A stretch of 64,000 nucleotides of DNA, taken from contig PLOH01000148.1 of the NCBI GenBank assembly GCA_003142955.1, positions 233,977 to 297,976 on the forward strand. The letters run 5' to 3'. Made by a program: the position numbers and the translations under genes. Below, piece by piece: positions 51,048-60,109 of this stretch. This DNA comes from Opitutia bacterium (GTDB taxonomy: Bacteria; Verrucomicrobiota; Verrucomicrobiia; Opitutales; Opitutaceae). The notes under the pieces are model-generated. The model had not been told where the DNA came from and made no database searches. It saw nothing but the letters and a program-made list of their open reading frames with translations. Within the stretch, counting starts at the first letter, position 1, and every line of letters begins with the position of its first letter.

Positions 51048-53462
51048 TTACTCGGCACGAAGGGCAACCATGGGATCCACTTTGGTCGCCCGGCGGGCGG
51101 GAAACCACGTCGCGAGGAGGGCGACCGCGAAGATCACGAGGGTGGTGCCCACGAGGATGGAGTAGCTTTGGGCGATAATCAGGCCAAGGCTCGGACGAAG
51201 TGCCAGGCCGAGCACATAGGATCCAATCGCTCCGAGGACCAGGCCGATCAGCGTCAGCCGCAAGCTCTGGCCTAGAACGATGCGCAGCACATCGGTCTGA
51301 CGCGCGCCAAGCGCGAGGCGGATGCCGAACTCCGATGTGCGCTGGCTGACGTTGTTGGACACGATGCCATAGAGACCGACGCTGGCTAGCGCCAAGCCGA
51401 GCAGTGCGAAGGCAAGCAAGACTGCGTTGATCACGATAACATTGTGCAGGAACTGGTCGCGCATGTCCTGCACGGTCCAGACGAAGCGGGCGGCCACGTC
51501 GGGCGAGACTTCAGCCACCGCCCGGCGGAGGTCGTTGGCGAAGCGGCCAGGATTGGACCCGCGGACGGCGATCTGAAACCACGACCACGGACTGTGCGTC
51601 ATGGTCGTGTAGTACTGCATGTGCGTGGTGGGCGGGGCGAAGGCGATGGGATCTTCCGCATCGGCGACCACGCCGATGATCTCCCGCCAGATGACCTTGC
51701 CATCGCCCCCTTTGACCCCGAGGCGCCGGCCCATCGCACTACCCGTGGGCCAGAAGTGCTTCGCCAACGATTCGTTGACGACGGTCTGTTCGACCGAAGT
51801 GAAGGAAACGGTGTCGGGGAAGGTTCGGCCTTCGAGGAGACGGATGCCGAGAGTCTTGAAGAATCCGGGCGTAACCAGAAACGCGACGCCCTTGGGAAAG
51901 GTGTTGCCGGCCGTATCCTGACCATCGATCAAGACGTCATTGACGGAGCCGCCACCCGCGATCGGAAACATCGAGGCGATGGTATGGGCCTGGATCCCAG
52001 GAATGGCGGCGAGGCGGGCGGAAAGGGCGTCATGGAAGGCTCGGCGTTTCTCCGGGGTTTCGTAGGACCTTTCATCGATCTGCACGTTGGCCGTGAGAAT
52101 GGATTCGCTGTCCCAATTGGGCCGCGAGTTGATGGTGCGGTTGAGACCGTGAATCATCATCCCGGCGACCGACAGCAGGGTGAGGGAGAGCGCGACCTGA
52201 CCGACGACGAGGAGGCTGCGAATCCAACCCTGGCTTTTGCCGCCGGTGGAGCCGCGGGCTTGTTGCTTGAGGGCTTCGTTGACGCTGGTGCGCGAGGCGA
52301 GCCACGCGGGGATCAGGCCAAAGCCGAGGCCGGCGAGGATCGAGATGCCTGCGGTGAAACCAAGGACGCGTCCGTCGATGGGCATGACCAAGGTGGAGGT
52401 TAATCCCAACCGGATATTGCGACCGATGAGATCGTTGCTCCAACCGGCGATCAGCAAACCGAAGGCCCCGCCGGCGACAGACAAGACCAGGGATTCGGTG
52501 AGTTGCTGCTTGATCAGCATCCAGCGATTGGCGCCGAGGGCGGAGCGGATAGCCAGGTCCCGGAGGCGCGACGCGGCGCGGGCCATTTGCAGATTCGCGA
52601 GGTTGGCGCAGGCCAAGGCGAGAATGGCCGCGGCCAGCCCGAGTTGCAGGAAGATGATCGCCTCATTGGCGGAACCGCCGACGCGCCCGGCCAATTGAAC
52701 CCGAAAGTGGTAGTTGGGGTAGAGCCGCGGGTTTTCCTTGACCCATCGTTCTGCCACGGGAGCGATGCTGGCCAAGGCTTGCGGCAGGGCAACGCCGGGG
52801 GCGAGACGGAGCAAAAGACCCGCCTCCCGGCGATCACGGTTTTCCATTTGCTCTTTCGAAAAGACCAAGGGGCGGAAGTACTGGCCCTCGCCGAAGACAA
52901 AGGGCGCGGAGTAGGCCTTGGGCAAAACACCGATGATGGTGAAAATGCGGCCGCTGATGCGCAGCGTCTGGCCGAGCGCGTCCGGCTTCGCGGCGAATTT
53001 CTTCCGCCACATCTCCTCGGTCAACAGCACGACGGTATCGCGACCGGCGACGCATTCATCGGCGGTAAAGAAGCGTCCGAGCAGGGGCGGGGTTTCCAGC
53101 ACCTTGAACAGATCGGCCTTGGCCGCCGTGCCCTGCACCTGTTCGGGTAGCTGATCCGGCAGGGAGACGGCTTCCATTGTTCCGGACGTGGGCGCGATGG
53201 CGGTGAAAGCCCCGCCGGCGGGGCTGCGGAGTTCGTCAATTTCGGTCGGGGAGAAGGCGATGAATTCCGCATCCGGGGTCTGCCCATTGAGCGCGATGAT
53301 GGATTCCGGCCGCGGGAAGGGTGCGGTGGCAAACAGCAGCGTGTTCATCAGCGAGAACATCGACGAGTTGACACCGATGCCCAGCGCCAGGGTGAGCAAT
53401 GAAATGATGGTGAAGCCCGGCGACTTGAGCAGGGTACGCAGGGCATATTTGAGGTTGTGCAT
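51048..53462 (-). CDS. FtsX/MacB-type orphan ABC permease (ADOP-like)
   Basis: MHNLKYALRTLLKSPGFTIISLLTLALGIGVNSSMFSLMNT...PARRATKVDPMVALRAE; start set at 53462. Confidence 0.92.
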   Translation of the reverse strand: MHNLKYALRTLLKSPGFTIISLLTLALGIGVNSSMFSLMNTLLFATAPFPRPESIIALNGQTPDAEFIAFSPTEIDELRSPAGGAFTAIAPTSGTMEAVSLPDQLPEQVQGTAAKADLFKVLETPPLLGRFFTADECVAGRDTVVLLTEEMWRKKFAAKPDALGQTLRISGRIFTIIGVLPKAYSAPFVFGEGQYFRPLVFSKEQMENRDRREAGLLLRLAPGVALPQALASIAPVAERWVKENPRLYPNYHFRVQLAGRVGGSANEAIIFLQLGLAAAILALACANLANLQMARAASRLRDLAIRSALGANRWMLIKQQLTESLVLSVAGGAFGLLIAGWSNDLIGRNIRLGLTSTLVMPIDGRVLGFTAGISILAGLGFGLIPAWLASRTSVNEALKQQARGSTGGKSQGWIRSLLVVGQVALSLTLLSVAGMMIHGLNRTINSRPNWDSESILTANVQIDERSYETPEKRRAFHDALSARLAAIPGIQAHTIASMFPIAGGGSVNDVLIDGQDTAGNTFPKGVAFLVTPGFFKTLGIRLLEGRTFPDTVSFTSVEQTVVNESLAKHFWPTGSAMGRRLGVKGGDGKVIWREIIGVVADAEDPIAFAPPTTHMQYYTTMTHSPWSWFQIAVRGSNPGRFANDLRRAVAEVSPDVAARFVWTVQDMRDQFLHNVIVINAVLLAFALLGLALASVGLYGIVSNNVSQRTSEFGIRLALGARQTDVLRIVLGQSLRLTLIGLVLGAIGSYVLGLALRPSLGLIIAQSYSILVGTTLVIFAVALLATWFPARRATKVDPMVALRAE

Positions 53463-53534
53463 CGGAAAGGCGTGAGCGGAAACGGGTGACTGATGACCGG
53501 TGACTCGCAATTGGACGGCCGGGCGCGACGGAAT

Positions 53535-54392
53535 CTATGGGTGCGAGACGAGGTCGGCGGTGGTGCTGGCGATCGCGGGCAGGGCTGCTGCGGGTGTTTG
53601 AACCAGTTCGATCGCCCGAGCCATGGACGGGTCGCGCTCCTGCACAGCATCATCGATCGAAGCGACAACGGTATGGTCGGGCAATGTGCCACGGCCGGGC
53701 GTCATGCCTGATACGGCGGCCTTGAAGACCAGCGTAGAATGCCGGAACCGGATTTTAGAATGCTCAAGCGTGGTGGTCTCCGAGGCATCCGTGCACGCGT
53801 AGGAACCGCCGGTTTCCTCGCCGATAAAGATCCCGCGTCGGTGATATTTGAGCAAAGCGCAAAGATACCCGGTCGAGGAGAAGCCGCCGCCGTTGATCAT
53901 CACGAAGAGCCGGCCGGAAAAGCGGTCTGGCGCCGGGTTCTGCGGCTGCCTGAGATCGGGATAGTAAGGGCTATCGGGGGCGAAGTACGGAGCCGGTCGA
54001 TCGATCAGGTGCGCAAAAAGCGTAGCAGCGCAGTAGGGGTCGCCGCCGTTGTTGTCGCGCAGATCCAGGATCAGGCGGGCCACCCCTCGCGCGTGCGCTT
54101 CAGCAAAGAAATCTTTCACGAACGACTGAAACCGTCGGCGCTCGTAAGCAATCGTCGCGGTGAGCTCAGCCTGGTGCGCGAAGAGTTTCGGATGTTTGTC
54201 GGTGACGATCGCCGCGAGCTGGTCAAAATCGGCGCGGGCGTCCGCGAGTGATAGCCGGATTTCGGGGGTGGGTTGCGGTCGGGACTCGGCTGACGGGGCC
54301 GCGAACCCGACGGAAAGGGCGAGGGCGCTCGCAAGCGTGCAAGCCGAGAAATGGGCCGCTCGGCAGAAGTTAAATCGAAGCGATGGGATCAT
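53535..54392 (-). CDS. S41-family peptidase-like protein, apparently with internal deletion
   Basis: GVARLILDLRDNNGGDPYCAATLFAHL; FVMINGGGFSSTGYLCALLKYHRRGIFIGEETGGSY. Confidence 0.75.
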   Translation of the reverse strand: MIPSLRFNFCRAAHFSACTLASALALSVGFAAPSAESRPQPTPEIRLSLADARADFDQLAAIVTDKHPKLFAHQAELTATIAYERRRFQSFVKDFFAEAHARGVARLILDLRDNNGGDPYCAATLFAHLIDRPAPYFAPDSPYYPDLRQPQNPAPDRFSGRLFVMINGGGFSSTGYLCALLKYHRRGIFIGEETGGSYACTDASETTTLEHSKIRFRHSTLVFKAAVSGMTPGRGTLPDHTVVASIDDAVQERDPSMARAIELVQTPAAALPAIASTTADLVSHP

Positions 54393-54506
54393 GGGAGCAG
54401 GGGGAACAAGTAGTGAGCAGCGGGTAGCGAGTGGTGGGTAGGATGAGCAGCGGTGCGGTGATTGGGTATGTTCACTACTCGCTACTCGATGTTCGCTGCT
54501 GGTTTT
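54393..54506. repeat. Spacer with complementary GAGTAGC-type arms
   Basis: caagtagtgagcagcgggtagcgagtggtgggtag (54407-54441) and ttcactactcgctactcgatgttcgctgctgg (54471-54502). Confidence 0.85.
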
Positions 54507-56978
54507 TCATTCGGCACGTAACGCCTCCGTGGGATTGATACTGGCGGCGCGGCGGGCGGGGATGAGGCAGGCGGCGAGCGCGACCAGCAGGAGCAGCAAT
54601 GCTCCGCCGACATAGGTGAGCGGGTCGGTGCCCGTGATGCCGAAGAGCTGACTTTGCAGCAGGCTGCTCACGCCCCAGGCCCCGGCGAGGCCGAGCAGAA
54701 CTCCGAGTGCAGCAAGGCGGAGGCCGCGAGCCAGCACGACGAACAGCACCGTGCGACGCTGGGCGCCGAGCGCCATGCGGATGCCGACTTCGCGGGTGCG
54801 CTGGCTGACGAAGAACGAGAGCACGCCGTAGATTCCGACCAACGCCAGCACGAGGGCGACACCAGCGAATACGGCAAAGAGATCCATGTTGAACCGTCGC
54901 CCGGACATGAAGCCGGCCATGCGTTCCGACATCAGTTGCACGTCATGGATGGGCTCGTCTTTGACGACCGATTGGATGGCGGTGCGTACGGACGCGAGTG
55001 CTGCCGCCGGATCCATGCGCGTGCGCACGACGACGAAGCCTTCTGGCGTGGGAAACTGCCGCAGCGACAGGTAGAACTCGGCAGATTCGCCCCGCTCCAG
55101 GCCGGTCTGGGTCGTGTTGCCCACGACTCCGACGATCTGCACCCATGGAGCATGGAGTTCGGGCCAACCGAGCCGGAAGCGCTTTCCAATCGGATCTTCG
55201 CCCGGCCAGAATTGGTCCGCCATCCGCTGACTGATGAGGCCGTCAAAGATCACGTCCTTATAGATCGCTTCGAAGTTCTGCGGGGAGAGATCCAGGCCGG
55301 GCGGAATCACCGGCTGCTTCTCGTGGCCGTCAAACGTCCGGCCCCGAAGCAAGGGAATGCCCAGCGCGCGGAAATAGTCCGCGCTCACGGTGTGGCGGCT
55401 GGCGTTGGGGAACTTGCCCGGCTCCGGCACCGGCCGGCCGTCGAGGTAGAAGTCCATCGTGGACATATTCCACGTGAACGGAAGACCCGTGACCGCGGCC
55501 GCCGCCTCAACCTCCGGCAGCGCGCCCAGTTTCTCAACGATCTGGCTAAAAAAAGCGGTCACGCCAAAAGGATTGCGCTGGAACTGCATCGTCGGCGGTG
55601 TCACCTGCAGCGTGAGCACCCGCTCGGGCCGGATGCCGGCGGGCACCTGCAGGAGTTGATGCAGGCTGCGCACCAGCAGGCCGGCGCCGACGAGCAGCAC
55701 CAGCGCCAGCGCCATCTGTGCGACCACCAGCAGGTCACCGAGGCGAATCCGGCCAAACCACGTGCGCACGGTCCGGCGCGTGTTCTTGAGCGCGTCGTTG
55801 GGATTCGCGTGGGACAGCCGCCAGGCAGGCGCGAGACCGAATCCGATGCCGGTGACCAGCGTTGTACCCGCTATGAAAAACAGCACCCGAAGATCTAGCC
55901 CGCCAGAAGACACCGCCAGCGACTGCATCTCCCACGGGATGAGCTGGCGCGCGAAGTCATTGCCCCAGAGTCCCAGCAAAGCTCCCGCGAGCCCGCCGGC
56001 GGTCGCCAGCACGAGGCTCTCGATCAGGAGCTGCCGGATCAACTGGGAGCGCGAGGCGCCGAGCGCCGTGCGGATCGCCATCTCCTTCTCGCGGGCGAGG
56101 GACCGCGACAACAGCATGTTGGCGACATTGAGGCACGTGATGAGCAACACCATGCCCACCGCCCCCAATAGCAGGAGGAGCTGCGTGTGCGCCGCCCCGG
56201 CCAGGTGTTCGCGCAGCGGCATCACGCGCGCGCCGATGCCAGCATCGTCCTTCGGATACTCATGCTCGAGTCGCCGGGCGATCGCCGTCATCTGCGCTTG
56301 AGCCGTCCCCGGGGTCACCTGGGGCTTCAGGCGCCCGAGCCCATAGGCGTCATTATGGTTGGCCCGCATCGTCATGAACATCTGCTCGGCGTAAGGCGCG
56401 AGGGGGCGGAAGAAGTCGGTGCTACGGTGAAACCGGAAGCTCGCCGGCAAGATGCCGGCCACGGTGACCGCCTGGCCGTCGAGCAGGATCGTGCGTCCGA
56501 CCAGCCCTCGCTCGCCGGCGAAGTATCTCTGCCACGCCGCATGGGTCACCCAGGTGACCGGCGCCGCGCCGACCTGGTCGTCCGCCGCGGTCAGGCCGCG
56601 GCCCTGCGCGACGTGGAGGTCCAGCACGGAGAAGAACTCGCCCGATACGAGGCAGGTCGAAACGAGCTCGGTGCTTTCCGGCGTTTTCAATTTGGCCGAG
56701 TCGGGGTGATAGATAGCGAGCTCGGAAAAGGCATCCTGCTGGGCATGCCAGTCGAGGAAGTTCGGATACGAGACGCCCATCTCACCCGAACGGCTGCTTT
56801 CAATGAGCAGCATCAAGCGGCCCGGATCGGCATAGGGCAGCGGACGCAGGAAGGTGGCATTGACGATGCTGAAGACCGCGGTGTTGGCGCCGATTCCGAG
56901 GGCGAGGGTGAGAATCACCGCGGCGGTGAAGCCAGGCGAAGCGAGAAGCCGGCGGAAGGCGTAGCGGAGGTCGTTCAT
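54507..56978 (-). CDS. FtsX/MacB-type orphan ABC permease (ADOP-like)
   Basis: MNDLRYAFRRLLASPGFTAAVILTLALGIGANTAVFSIVNA...PARRAASINPTEALRAE. Confidence 0.92.
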   Translation of the reverse strand: MNDLRYAFRRLLASPGFTAAVILTLALGIGANTAVFSIVNATFLRPLPYADPGRLMLLIESSRSGEMGVSYPNFLDWHAQQDAFSELAIYHPDSAKLKTPESTELVSTCLVSGEFFSVLDLHVAQGRGLTAADDQVGAAPVTWVTHAAWQRYFAGERGLVGRTILLDGQAVTVAGILPASFRFHRSTDFFRPLAPYAEQMFMTMRANHNDAYGLGRLKPQVTPGTAQAQMTAIARRLEHEYPKDDAGIGARVMPLREHLAGAAHTQLLLLLGAVGMVLLITCLNVANMLLSRSLAREKEMAIRTALGASRSQLIRQLLIESLVLATAGGLAGALLGLWGNDFARQLIPWEMQSLAVSSGGLDLRVLFFIAGTTLVTGIGFGLAPAWRLSHANPNDALKNTRRTVRTWFGRIRLGDLLVVAQMALALVLLVGAGLLVRSLHQLLQVPAGIRPERVLTLQVTPPTMQFQRNPFGVTAFFSQIVEKLGALPEVEAAAAVTGLPFTWNMSTMDFYLDGRPVPEPGKFPNASRHTVSADYFRALGIPLLRGRTFDGHEKQPVIPPGLDLSPQNFEAIYKDVIFDGLISQRMADQFWPGEDPIGKRFRLGWPELHAPWVQIVGVVGNTTQTGLERGESAEFYLSLRQFPTPEGFVVVRTRMDPAAALASVRTAIQSVVKDEPIHDVQLMSERMAGFMSGRRFNMDLFAVFAGVALVLALVGIYGVLSFFVSQRTREVGIRMALGAQRRTVLFVVLARGLRLAALGVLLGLAGAWGVSSLLQSQLFGITGTDPLTYVGGALLLLLVALAACLIPARRAASINPTEALRAE

Positions 56979-57113
56979 GGAAGTGAAAGTGAGGGTGAGG
57001 GTGAAAGGGGAAGGGGAGAGGGGAGAACGGTCAGACGGAATGCGAGGAGAAGATCGGGGGGGCCCGGTGGCTTGGTTTCATATGCACTTTCACCTTCACT
57101 CTCACCTTCACTC
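56979..57113. repeat. Spacer with complementary GTGARR / YTYCAC arms
   Basis: aagtgaaagtgagggtgagggtgaaagg (56981-57008) and cactttcaccttcactctcaccttcactctca (57085-57116). Confidence 0.9.
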
Positions 57114-59546
57114 TCAATCAGCCCGCAGCGCGTCGATCGGGCTGACACGGGCGGCGCGGCGCGCCGGGAGGAACATCGCGAAAAGGACCACGGCGAGCAT
57201 GACGCCGGCCGTGGCGGCGAGGACGCCGAGGTTCCAGGTGCCGACGCCGAAGAGCACGGTTTGCATGGCGCGACCCGCGACCCAGGCGAGGAGAACGCCG
57301 AGCGCCAGCCCGGCGACGACGAGCTTGGCGCCGAGGCCGAGGAATAGGGCCAGGATTTGCTGCGGCAGCGCGCCGAGCGCCATGCGCACGCCGATTTCGC
57401 GCCGGCGCTGGCTCACCGCGTAGGCGAGAACCCCATAGGTGCCGATGGCGGCGAGCAACAGGGCTACGGCGGCGAAAATGCCAGCGAGAACGGCGGGCGA
57501 GCGCCGCGCGATGAGGCTGTCGTCGATGCGCACCCGCATCGGCTTCAGGTCGTCGATCGGCAGCTCGGGGTCGAGCTGCAGGATCGCCTTCTGCACCGTC
57601 GGGGCCAGGGATGCCGGCGGGAGTTGGGTGCGCACGAGCAGCGAGAAATAGCTGGAGTTGAACGCGGAGTACGGGAAGTAGACGGCGCCGTGGCCGGCGG
57701 TTTCGGCCAACTCACTCTGTTTCACACTGGCGACGACCCCGACGACGGTGGTGGCGTTGTCCTTGTTCACCGTCACGTCTCGAGCGAGCTGTCGACCGAT
57801 GGGATCGGCGCCGGGCCAGTAGCGGTCAGCGAACGCCTGATCCACGACGCAGACGCGTTCCGGGCGGTGTTCGTCGGCGTCCTCCAGCAAACGCCCCCGG
57901 AGCAGCGGGATCTTCATCATGGGCCAATAGTCGCTTGTGACCGCGGAGAGGTAATGTGCCCGGATGGAGTCGCCGGGTTTGGGCGCGTAGCCTTCGACGG
58001 TGATCACGCTGTCATTGTTAATCGGGGTGAAGGGCAGGCCGGTGTTGATGGCGACGCGGGTGACGCCGGGCAGGGCGCGGAGCGCGGGCAGCAATCGTTC
58101 AACAAAGGCGCGATGAGAAGCGTCGTCCTTGTAGTTTTTCCAGGGGAGCGCGATTTGACCGGTGAGGAGATTGTCGGGGTTGAACCCGGCGGGAGTCGCC
58201 AGCACCCGTTTCAGGCTGAGACCGAGCAATCCGGCGCCCGACAGGAGCACGAACGCGAGGGCAACCTGTGCAATGATGAAACAGTGGCGCAGGCGCTGCG
58301 CCGCCCGACTGGTGGTGCCGCCGCGGGTTTCGGTTTGCAGGCTGGAAGCCAGCCGGGCGTGCAGGCTGAACCAGATGATCGGCGCGGCTAGCCCGAGACC
58401 AACGACGAGCGCGGCGGCCAACGAGACGACCGCGAGGCGGGCATCAAAAACGATCGACGTGCCGAGCGGCAACTGCGTGGCACCGAGCGAACCGAGAAGT
58501 TTGATACCGAGGGAACCGACGAGAAGCCCGAGAAGTCCGCCGCCAACCGTCAGCAACGTGGTTTCCACGACGACGCCGGCAGCGATATGGCGGCGGCCAG
58601 CGCCGAGGGCCTGCCGGATGGCAAGCTCCTTGGTGCGGCCGCTGGCGCGAATCAGCAGGAGGTTGACGAGATTGACGGAACCGATGAGCAGCAGGAAGAG
58701 CACGCCGCTTTGCAGGAGCATCAGGGTCGGCTTGATCGTGTGCACATGGTCTTCATGCAGGGAATTGACGATGGTGTGGAAGCCGGAGCCCTTGATGACC
58801 TGGGCCAAGGGATCGTCCGCCGTCTGGTGAACATTGAAGGCGTCGATCTGCGCCTGGGCGTCGGCGAGGGTCGCTCCTGGGGCAAGCTGGGCGATCATGT
58901 TCCAGCTGTTGTTGTGGCGACTTTGGGGCTGCCGGTCCTCGGGCGCATGGGCGGAGGGCCGGTAGAACTCGGCGGCGCTCGACAGGAAGCGAAACCCCTG
59001 CGGCAAGACGCCAATAATGGTGATGGTGATTCCGTCGTTCAGAAAGGTACGGCCGAGCACGTTGGGATCGGCGCTGAAATGGCTGCGCCAGAAACCGTCG
59101 GTGAGCACCGCCACTTCATCGGTGCCGTATTTCAACTGATCGTCGGTGAAGACGCGGCCCCGCGCCAGCGGCATGCCGAGCGTCGAAAAGAATTCCGGCG
59201 AGACCCGCGCCATGGGCACACGAGTGGGTGAGCCCGCGCCGCCGACAATGATGCTGCCGTCCTGGTAAATCGAGAGCGACGCGAACGCTTTGATGGTACT
59301 CCGACGGTCGTAATAGTTGGGGATTGAGGCAGAGGCGCGTTCGACTCCGGCGCCCGGATAGCTGTTGAACACCGCGACGAGACGTTCGGGGTGGGGAAAC
59401 GGCAGCGAACGGACGAGGATCGCATCGACGACGGCGAAGATGGTCAGGTTGGCGCCCAGGCAGATGGCGAGGGTGGCGAGCGCGGTCGCCGCGAAGCCGG
59501 GCGATTTGGCGAGAGAGCGGAAGGTGTGGCGAAGGCTGGAAAGCAT
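57114..59546 (-). CDS. FtsX/MacB-type orphan ABC permease (ADOP-like)
   Basis: MLSSLRHTFRSLAKSPGFAATALATLAICLGANLTIFAVVDA...PARRAARVSPIDALRAD. Confidence 0.92.
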   Translation of the reverse strand: MLSSLRHTFRSLAKSPGFAATALATLAICLGANLTIFAVVDAILVRSLPFPHPERLVAVFNSYPGAGVERASASIPNYYDRRSTIKAFASLSIYQDGSIIVGGAGSPTRVPMARVSPEFFSTLGMPLARGRVFTDDQLKYGTDEVAVLTDGFWRSHFSADPNVLGRTFLNDGITITIIGVLPQGFRFLSSAAEFYRPSAHAPEDRQPQSRHNNSWNMIAQLAPGATLADAQAQIDAFNVHQTADDPLAQVIKGSGFHTIVNSLHEDHVHTIKPTLMLLQSGVLFLLLIGSVNLVNLLLIRASGRTKELAIRQALGAGRRHIAAGVVVETTLLTVGGGLLGLLVGSLGIKLLGSLGATQLPLGTSIVFDARLAVVSLAAALVVGLGLAAPIIWFSLHARLASSLQTETRGGTTSRAAQRLRHCFIIAQVALAFVLLSGAGLLGLSLKRVLATPAGFNPDNLLTGQIALPWKNYKDDASHRAFVERLLPALRALPGVTRVAINTGLPFTPINNDSVITVEGYAPKPGDSIRAHYLSAVTSDYWPMMKIPLLRGRLLEDADEHRPERVCVVDQAFADRYWPGADPIGRQLARDVTVNKDNATTVVGVVASVKQSELAETAGHGAVYFPYSAFNSSYFSLLVRTQLPPASLAPTVQKAILQLDPELPIDDLKPMRVRIDDSLIARRSPAVLAGIFAAVALLLAAIGTYGVLAYAVSQRRREIGVRMALGALPQQILALFLGLGAKLVVAGLALGVLLAWVAGRAMQTVLFGVGTWNLGVLAATAGVMLAVVLFAMFLPARRAARVSPIDALRAD

Positions 59547-60027
59547 TTTCGATTTGGATTGGCCGATTTCGCAGCGGTCGGACTTGCGGTGTTGGCGGAT
59601 TGGGCGGGCGGGTGCGCCGGTAGCGCTCGACGGACCCCGATCAGTCGTCCGACCAAAGCAGGCGCAGGGGTTGGCTTGAATACAAAGAGGGAAAACGAAG
59701 AGGCTTGTTTGCAGCGAGCAGTCTCCTGAAAGGGAGGCGATGATTGGTTAGCAGAAGGCGTTCCAATCTAACTGTGCTGTTGTTTGTTCCCTACAGACAG
59801 ACACTTAGAATTAGGTCATATCTCCAGACGTGCGTTGTTACGTCGATAATGGGATGGGCGTTTCCCTGAATTGGGACGCGCCAGCCACCTCCCTGAATTG
59901 GAAACGCAGCCCTGCTGGGTTCGCTGTTCCCGCGACCCAGTCTTCGATGCTCACTTCTGGTTGGTCATTCCTATAGGACCGAACCCAGATCTGTTCATTG
60001 GGGATGAAGGCGGGAGCGTAGCGGAGC

Positions 60028-60062
60028 CTAGGAGCTTGTCGGGCTTCGCCCTCCATGCTCCT
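60028..60062. repeat. REP-like hairpin upstream of IS
   Basis: aggagcttGTCGGGCTTCGCCCTCCatgctcct. Confidence 0.65.
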
Positions 60063-60109
60063 CAACAAATGGCGGACGCCATTGGGTGCGGAGGGGTAGC
60101 TTTTCTTCC

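Noticed and set aside
59838-60068. 76-aa minus-strand ORF upstream of the IS
   Set aside because: Overlaps REP-like hairpin and a short direct repeat (tccctgaattgg); no domain recognised.
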